DNA from: Antedon bifida
Taxonomy: Eukaryota > Echinodermata > Crinoidea > Comatulida > Antedonidae
Direction: 5' to 3'
NCBI GenBank assembly: GCA_963402885.1
Contig: OY727101.1
Location: forward strand, 15,972,417 to 16,036,416
Length of the DNA stretch: 64,000 nucleotides
Shown here in pieces: positions 57,572-64,000 of the stretch (position 1 is its first letter; the number at the start of each line of letters is the position of its first letter). A program made the position numbers and the translations under genes. The notes under the pieces were generated by a model that did not search any database, was not told where the DNA came from, and saw only the letters and a program-made list of their open reading frames with translations.

Positions 57572-59225
57572 ATGGTCCCTTGTTAAATTGAACAAGTTTT
57601 CAGAGCACTCATACTCTTAACAAGTATCTTGTTACTATTTATACCCCTACAATAACACAATCTCAATTGTGTATGAGGTGTATTTATGCCGGATGGATTG
57701 GGGACAGAAATATATTTTGGGACAAATAGTCTTGTGAAAAACACCATAATACATTTATATAATTAGTATTTTTTTTTGTTTATTTTTAATTTTTTTAAAT
57801 TTTATATGCTATTGCACTACTTGTTATTGTGTCTACATTGTTATCAAGCAAGCAAAACTATTACAATAATAAATGAATTTTCGTTATTTTTTTTTACTTT
57901 CGATAAAGCTAAAAAATACCTCTTTGAGGTTAGTTAATAATAAGCAAATATACTCTTTGAAGGCTTAATACTTGAAAATTTGGCTAAGATTCTACATAGC
58001 CATGTACATGGACCTCAAGCAAAGGAGTTGAAACTATCAGTTAAAACATAGGCTCAAGTTATATGTTCCAATTGTTGCGTACAACAATCTAACATAAGGG
58101 ATCACATAAAAATAATTTTTCTGCAGATCACCGCAAACAATGTATAATTTTATTTTGTTTCAATGTAGAAGTTTATGACTAGGCAGTCACTGTAACAAAC
58201 AGTGTAGATTACCTAAAAAAGCTGGCTAAATCATTTTAATAGCAGGTAAAGGGTGTAGTAGAATAATTTTGATGGTTTCAAAGATGTATTGTCCCCCAAA
58301 AAACATGAAAAATAAAGATTAATAAATCAGACGTTGAATAGATTATTTTGTAGTTTTAATCAAGTTGATCACTTCCATAGAAAAAAAAACAGAAAGAATT
58401 ATTGTTTTCACTTTTAAAATGACAAAATAAATGGTTAGATTCAACCAAAAACCTATTGGCTGGCAGCCAAATTGACTATTTTTTGCTTTAAATTACAGTT
58501 TTGTAGGTAAATACATTTCTTTTAGGTCCAATTTTTGGTCAAAGTGAATAACTATTAGGTGACATTAAAATGGCATATTCAACAAAAAAATTTGTAATAA
58601 TGACTTATTCTGGGGGCAATACATCTTTAAGTTTTAAATTTTAGCTTAGCTCTAGCAGGGAAAATCAAATTTGTTTTTTATTGGTTTTAAATTAATTTTT
58701 CAATTATTAATGGTTTCTCAAATTCTGTATTATTATATTTGTGTACACAATACAAAAATGTCAAATATAATAAAAACAACACTATATTTCAACATACATG
58801 GCTAGATAAAAGTTGTTTACACATGTTTCCATGGCAACATTCTCTAGTGTAATGACTAGCTTTAGCAATCTCTGGCATGGTATTGATATTTTATAACAAG
58901 TCTATAGTAACAAATACATATTATAATATTAAACTATCTTATTCTATGCTAGTGGGCTAGTAAGCAAATGACTGCAATAAGAATCCCCAGTCATTATTTT
59001 CATTACCAGTCTTTTATTTATTTTATTTCATTATACAATAAATTATTACTTTATTGGAACTTTAGTTATTGTTGGTTGTGTAGGCTTTAAAAAAAAATTG
59101 ATAGGTAATAATGATTTAATAAACATTTCTAAACATATTTAGATACTTTTGTGCAATTATTAGTTCTGTTGGAATTTTGGAATTATTTGAAGATACTGTA
59201 CTATTAGAAGTCTGTTATGTTTAAT

Positions 59226-59490
59226 CGGGAGATCGTGAAAAGAAAGCTAGCCTACTTTGGCTACATCATAAGAGGAAAGCAGCAGTGCACTAACACTGCA
59301 GATAATAGAAGGAAATGTAAAAGAGAAGAGAAAGAGAATTTCAGAAGAAACAATTGTTTGATAACATCAAAGAATGGACAGGATGGAATTTAGTGCAAGC
59401 CAAGCTTCTCGCTCACAGACCTGCTAAGGAGATGTGAACAGATGGTAGCCAATCGTCAGTATTGACGGCAGCCGAACCTGATGTTTAATT
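59226..59490 (+). mobile_element. Decayed 3' end of a LINE (non-LTR retrotransposon) reverse transcriptase
   Basis: Translation of the start gives REIVKRKLAYFGYIIRGK, a common C-terminal sequence after the RT domain (KLAYFGHIIRG type). Shifted frames give an IKEWTG-like segment and a VANRQ-like terminus near 59450. It is a short, frame-broken remnant of one ORF2 end; clade not assigned. Confidence 0.6.
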
Positions 59491-61799
59491 AGATGCGGTT
59501 GCTATCTGATCAATTGACATGGGCTTCTTGGCAGTGGCATAACAGCTATGAGTGCTCACTGGCTAAACTCAGGGTCTCAGAGCTTAAAAGGCCCCATGCA
59601 ACTACCCATCATTGGAGGGCCTCTTGTATTACGCCACTGCTTCTTGGGAGAATTGCTATAGCAACACAAATATCGAGCAGTGACTCTCCAATAGACTTTC
59701 CAGACTACATTTTATCATTCCAAACTTGAATCCACTAGGCCTAGATGTAGTTTTGAACGAAAATTCAGAGATGGTTTATTTGATATGATTTTATCTTCTG
59801 AATTTACTTGTATTGTTTAGGCATATACCTTGTGCATTGATTTATCTTGTTTTTGATTTAAATGTTTTTATATTGTTGCAAATGTACTTTGATTTATTGG
59901 TGACCTATTAAATAGCGGTTCTTTTGAAATGAAAATCTAACATGGTTAATAAAAATGGCCTTATTATCAGTATAGTGTGGTGGGAACTTTAAAAGGTGGG
60001 TTGACCGGTAGGAGCTAAAAAAAATTAGATTAGCAATACTGTATCACATTCTAAAATTTTACACATATATAAGAGCATTGTTTGCAATGAAATGCTTAAG
60101 ATATTTAGCCATTTTAGCGACGTCATTTACACATAGTAACACCAAAAAGAAATATTTACTAAGGTCAAACTGGAGGTAAAAAATGGAGTACCGTAAATGA
60201 TAGAACAAGCGCCACCAAGCTTACGATATTTATTCAACTGCCATGTTTAATTTAATAATGTATTTCCATAACAGACACATGAGCGGTATCATGTCTAGCA
60301 ACAATAAACATAATGCAGTATCGTGTCTTCTGACAGCAAACTTCATCCCATACTGTAGTATAATTACAGATTATTTAGGTTAAGTTCATATTTAGGAGTT
60401 AGGTGGTATGGTCCTGTCGGAGCCAACAGACACAATACATGAGAATCGGCTAGTTTTTTAGTGGTTTTATCATAGTTAATTGTAGGACTTCAGTGTTTGT
60501 TCGATCATTTACGATATTAGCCCAATGGTAGGTTCAGATTTGTACCTATTTCTAATATTGTTTTCAAGTATTCTCAATCTTTGTTTTAATTACCAATAAT
60601 TGTTTTTATGGTATCACTAATATATACTACACTGATTTGCTAAAAAGTGCCAATTAATTCAAAATGTTATTTTTTAAAATTCTATTTTCAATGGAAATTA
60701 AAGACAAAGAATTAATTATTATCACAACATATTGTCAGCTAAGACACTTCTTAAAATAAGTAGGACTATATTACATTAAATTATTAATTTAAAAACATGT
60801 ATAATTAATAATAATAATAATAATACTAATAATAGAATAGAATAATAATTTAAAAATTCCTATTCAAGAACAGGGTACAGGTCTATAAACAGGTTGGGAA
60901 AAAATATACAAACATATCAAGATTCAGTTATATTATATTCATTAGAATAATTCCTACACTATTTTTGTCTTCTATATATATCAAATTAAACAATATCCTA
61001 GAATTTCTACAATAATGAGACAATTATGTGCATTTTCTATAATTTGTCTATTTCGATCGTCGTCGTATATATATTCAGATATAGTCAGAGGTCGCAACCC
61101 AATCTGAATTTGTTTAAAATACAGTACTGGGCCTTCAGTAAGATTCATATTCCGAAAGATGTCAATCATATGACTGTAAACAAATGTCTTTCGTTAACTT
61201 CGTATTTTTTTTTTCCTCATAAGGCTAAATATCGGGAAGTCTTTAGTAAACCTCGCAAACATTTATCCATTTACAAATTGATTATCGCACTGTTTGAGCA
61301 AGAATCCTGCAAATGACTTTATATGATACGCCGATTTTTCAAACAACGTGTAGCTCTCGCAAAAAAAAACAGACCGATTCTCGCAATAATGTTATCGGAT
61401 TTATGGTGATGATGCAAACAAGATAGATGATCTAAAGTCTCGCAACAAGCTGATCATATTCCAAAATCTCATTGTCTCGCATCAACTGAACATGTGACAT
61501 GTTCAGAGATTTCCAACAAATTGCAATATTATCTGTGATCTCATAACTCGCAAACGAAATATGCTGATCCTCATTGCAAAAAAAACTGTGATCATAAATA
61601 AGTGATATCACTTATAGATGATCTTTTGAAAGATATTACAGTAGATTCAAATTTTCACATATTTCCAATGGCGAGACTACCAAGTTGCTACACATTATGA
61701 TATGTTTGTTGCCATCCGGTTCTTGAGAAATATATCTATCTAGCGTAGTACATCAATAATTCTATGCTTCCAAGTATATTCAGTGGGAATTTTCATTTT

Positions 61800-61924
61800 A
61801 TCTACACACAGGTTGGCTATTCCAATAATAATCTTGCTCCCTCTGTTATAACCAGAATGTTTATCTACATTATATGCAGGGTGGCTATTCCAATAATAAT
61901 CTTGCTCCCCTCTGTTGTAACCAC
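61800..61924. repeat. Direct tandem duplication of ~60 bp
   Basis: ATCTACA...GG(T)TGGCTATTCCAATAATAATC and CTTGCTCCCCTCTGTTGTAACCA occur twice, starting at about 61800 and 61863, with a few differences. Confidence 0.85.
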
Positions 61925-63396
61925 TTGTTAGTGGGTTTTGGTTTCAACTTTTAACAATGTTGGAAGCTGTTGTTTTGTGTTATTCAGTATTCTACAAATA
62001 AAAAATACTTTATTTATGGTCCGTTTCTATTGAGATAGAAGGAGCTTGGCAATAGAAATGGATACTCACAAAAACATCGGTTTTAAACGGGTTTCTGTGA
62101 AGCATTAATCATGCCTCAATACATTCATTTTAAACGACCATAAATGGTTTCATTTTGGTAAAAAACATGCTGTGTTTTGCTTTACTTGGTTATAAACAAA
62201 TTACAGTACCAAAACTACTGTTGGAGTGGAGTTTAACTGCCTTATTCTCTCTGAAGAGAGTTCTCAAAATACCCGCCCATCCAAATTGTGTAATTTTTTA
62301 ATCCTGGCCTTAAGTGGGAGCATTTCAAACAGACTACCAAATATAATTGATCTTGATACTGCTAAATAAGATTGGGATTATATGTCCTCCAGAGACGCTT
62401 GGCAGCCATAGTATCGATGAGATGGACTAGTACATGGGGTGTAACCATATTCTTCAGATAGATTCACTAGGTTCTTTAAAGTGCACAAGAGTTAGATGTG
62501 TACACCGTCATGCTTGAGGAGGGCCTTGAACCTGTGCTGATATTACTACAATTTGAGGTGCCCCTGCATTAACCTGCTCAACCACTCGACTCAATAAAAA
62601 ACAAGTTTAAACAAACCTAGGTCATTTGTCTACATCACTTCGACTGGCTAGTGTAGATAGTTTAGGAATAAGTGATTTAGTCTGAAAATAAAAATAGTAT
62701 TGCATTAAGAAAAAATACTGTTAATGTAGATATCAATTTTGCCAATAGCCAAAAGTCTTGTTGACGTTTAATAAAGTATGCGATTGAACAATGGGACTTG
62801 CACCCATGTGAAAGACTCTTGTTTGCGTCCTTAGTAAAGATGCTGTTGCTGTCATTGCCTTGTCCTTCGGATGGGACATTACGCTGCATTGATCATATAT
62901 GTACACTATTTGAGAAGTTGCACTACAACTAATCAGAATTTCCCAGGACAAGAATAATTACATACACATACACTTTTTGGACATTTGGAAAATCCATGAT
63001 AAACCACGGTTCTAGAGACCTCAAAGATCGGTTTATATGTGCAAACATGGTTTTGTACATATACAGAAATTACAGACACATAAAAATGTACACAAGTATT
63101 AACATTTTTGGTGAATACAAAAGCGTGTGTGTGTAATGTGACACACATCTGGTACTGATACATTGCACGCACGTACGTGAAATATGTTTCCATTAACATT
63201 GAGTAACAAATGGTACCGATCTTTTACTTCCATCCGATGGAAAAAGCCAATGAGTTTAAGCAGATTTGTGATCTGGCATTTTGCCGTACCAACAAGCTAA
63301 GCACAGTTATTTATTGCTTCTTTTCAGTGCTTTAGCATATGATATATATATCCATCCACGATTCCTCAAGCTTTTCCAATATTCTCTATATACGTA

Positions 63397-63542
63397 CAGT
63401 AGAACCCCTCCTTTGTGATACTCCTATTCAAGAGACCTCTTCAAAACTTTCTTGTGAAAAAAACAGAGGCGCAACACTACGGCCAACCCCTACTCAGGGA
63501 ACACTTTGTCCCGAAGGTGTCCGCTTAATAGAGGTTCTACTG
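63397..63542. mobile_element. Complete 146-bp pogo/Tigger-like MITE with TA target duplication
   Basis: CAGTAGAACCCCTC at the left and GAGGTTCTACTG at the right are inverted ends flanked by TA on both sides. CAGTAGAACC-type ends with TA duplication are typical of pogo/Tigger elements. There is no coding capacity. Confidence 0.8.
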
Positions 63543-64000
63543 TATAGATAATTGACAACAATCTAAATATAATACAATTTATATCTAATGTAATACAAAA
63601 TTAGTCAGCTTTGCAATTCATGCTACATTATTTAGCCCATGCAAAACAATTTCTTTAAATTACTGTACTTATTTATTTTTGTCATTTAGAAACTATTGAT
63701 TGATAAAGCAAGACATTGCTAGGCAAAATAAGTAGAGCTTGAATTGCAAAAATCAAGTAATTAGTAAATTGAAAATTAATACATTGTATTGAACTAATAA
63801 TTTCAACTGAAAAAGAAGTAGAAAATCTACATTTATAAAGTAAATGTTACAATTTTTTAAAATGTTACAATTTTAAAAGAATAAAATGTTTAAAGAAATA
63901 ATAATTAAAAATATGATACTACATTCCAACATAAAATTTTGAAATAAAATTTAGTGATTTAAAGCCAGTTGGATAAGAAAACAAAATTGCAGCTCATATT

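Larger units (their letters stand above)
57066..64000. other. Intergenic region
   Basis: About 7 kb of AT-rich sequence without a supportable gene. It contains the mobile elements and repeats listed separately, simple-sequence AT tracts, and patches at about 62370-62600 and 62780-62900 (CTCCAGAGACGCTTGGCAGC; GTCCTTCGGATGGGACATTA) that resemble a dispersed invertebrate repeat. 61330-61580 has several CTCGCAA...TGATC motifs without a fixed period. Confidence 0.5.

Noticed and set aside
59493-59729. 78-residue plus-strand frame downstream of the LINE remnant
   Set aside because: No domain, no splice context and tryptophan-rich chance composition.
62370-62900. Possible dispersed repeat or gene fragment (CCTCCAGAGACGCTTGGCAG; CCTTCGGATGGGACATTA)
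   Set aside because: The phrases look familiar from invertebrate repeats, but I could not find boundaries, ends or a second copy in the window.

Overview
This is an AT-rich animal nuclear window with intron-containing genes, GT-AG splice sites and dense small repeats. The many CTAG/AGGCCTAGG-rich tracts, the gene set (Churchill, TRMT6, MIA3/TANGO1) and the transposon content suggest an invertebrate deuterostome, most likely an echinoderm. That assignment is inference, because the window holds no rRNA, mitochondrial or other species marker. I saw no tRNA, rRNA or CRISPR array and no recognisable retroviral, LTR or Polinton-type element.

Left part (1-19 kb): the first coding exon of an unrecognised minus-strand gene; a five-exon minus-strand gene encoding a bZIP-like protein; a divergent CHURC1 (Churchill zinc protein) in three exons; TRMT6 (non-catalytic subunit of the tRNA m1A58 methyltransferase) on the minus strand in eleven exons; a weak two- or three-exon small membrane-protein candidate; an unrecognised single-exon 499-residue protein; and a minus-strand, membrane-anchored M14 zinc carboxypeptidase in six coding exons.

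Middle (19.8-42 kb): one very large plus-strand gene, MIA3/TANGO1, the ER exit-site cargo receptor. I could join 27 coding exons in consistent phase into a protein of about 4,136 residues. The order is signal peptide, MIA-type SH3 domain, enormous lumenal region, membrane segment, coiled coils, then a proline-rich Sec23-binding-type tail. The lumenal part holds a long series of C-x15-C modules that I do not know from vertebrate TANGO1, plus several in-frame tandem repeats.

Right part (42.9-57.1 kb): a satellite block of about 30 palindromic ~196-bp monomers. It is edged on both sides by a diverged palindromic variant and interrupted by a ~6.9-kb DNA-transposon-like insert. The insert carries an apparently intact gene (eight coding exons, ~1,250 residues) with two zinc-ribbon-like motifs and a D...D...E RNase-H-type core, resembling the multicopy DUF6729-type proteins I recall from fish and invertebrates.

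The last 7 kb looks intergenic, with MITEs and a decayed LINE 3' end. The host genes are unrelated housekeeping, secretory and signalling functions that do not form a pathway. Two candidate bidirectional promoters (CHURC1/bZIP and TANGO1/carboxypeptidase) are the main shared regulation visible.
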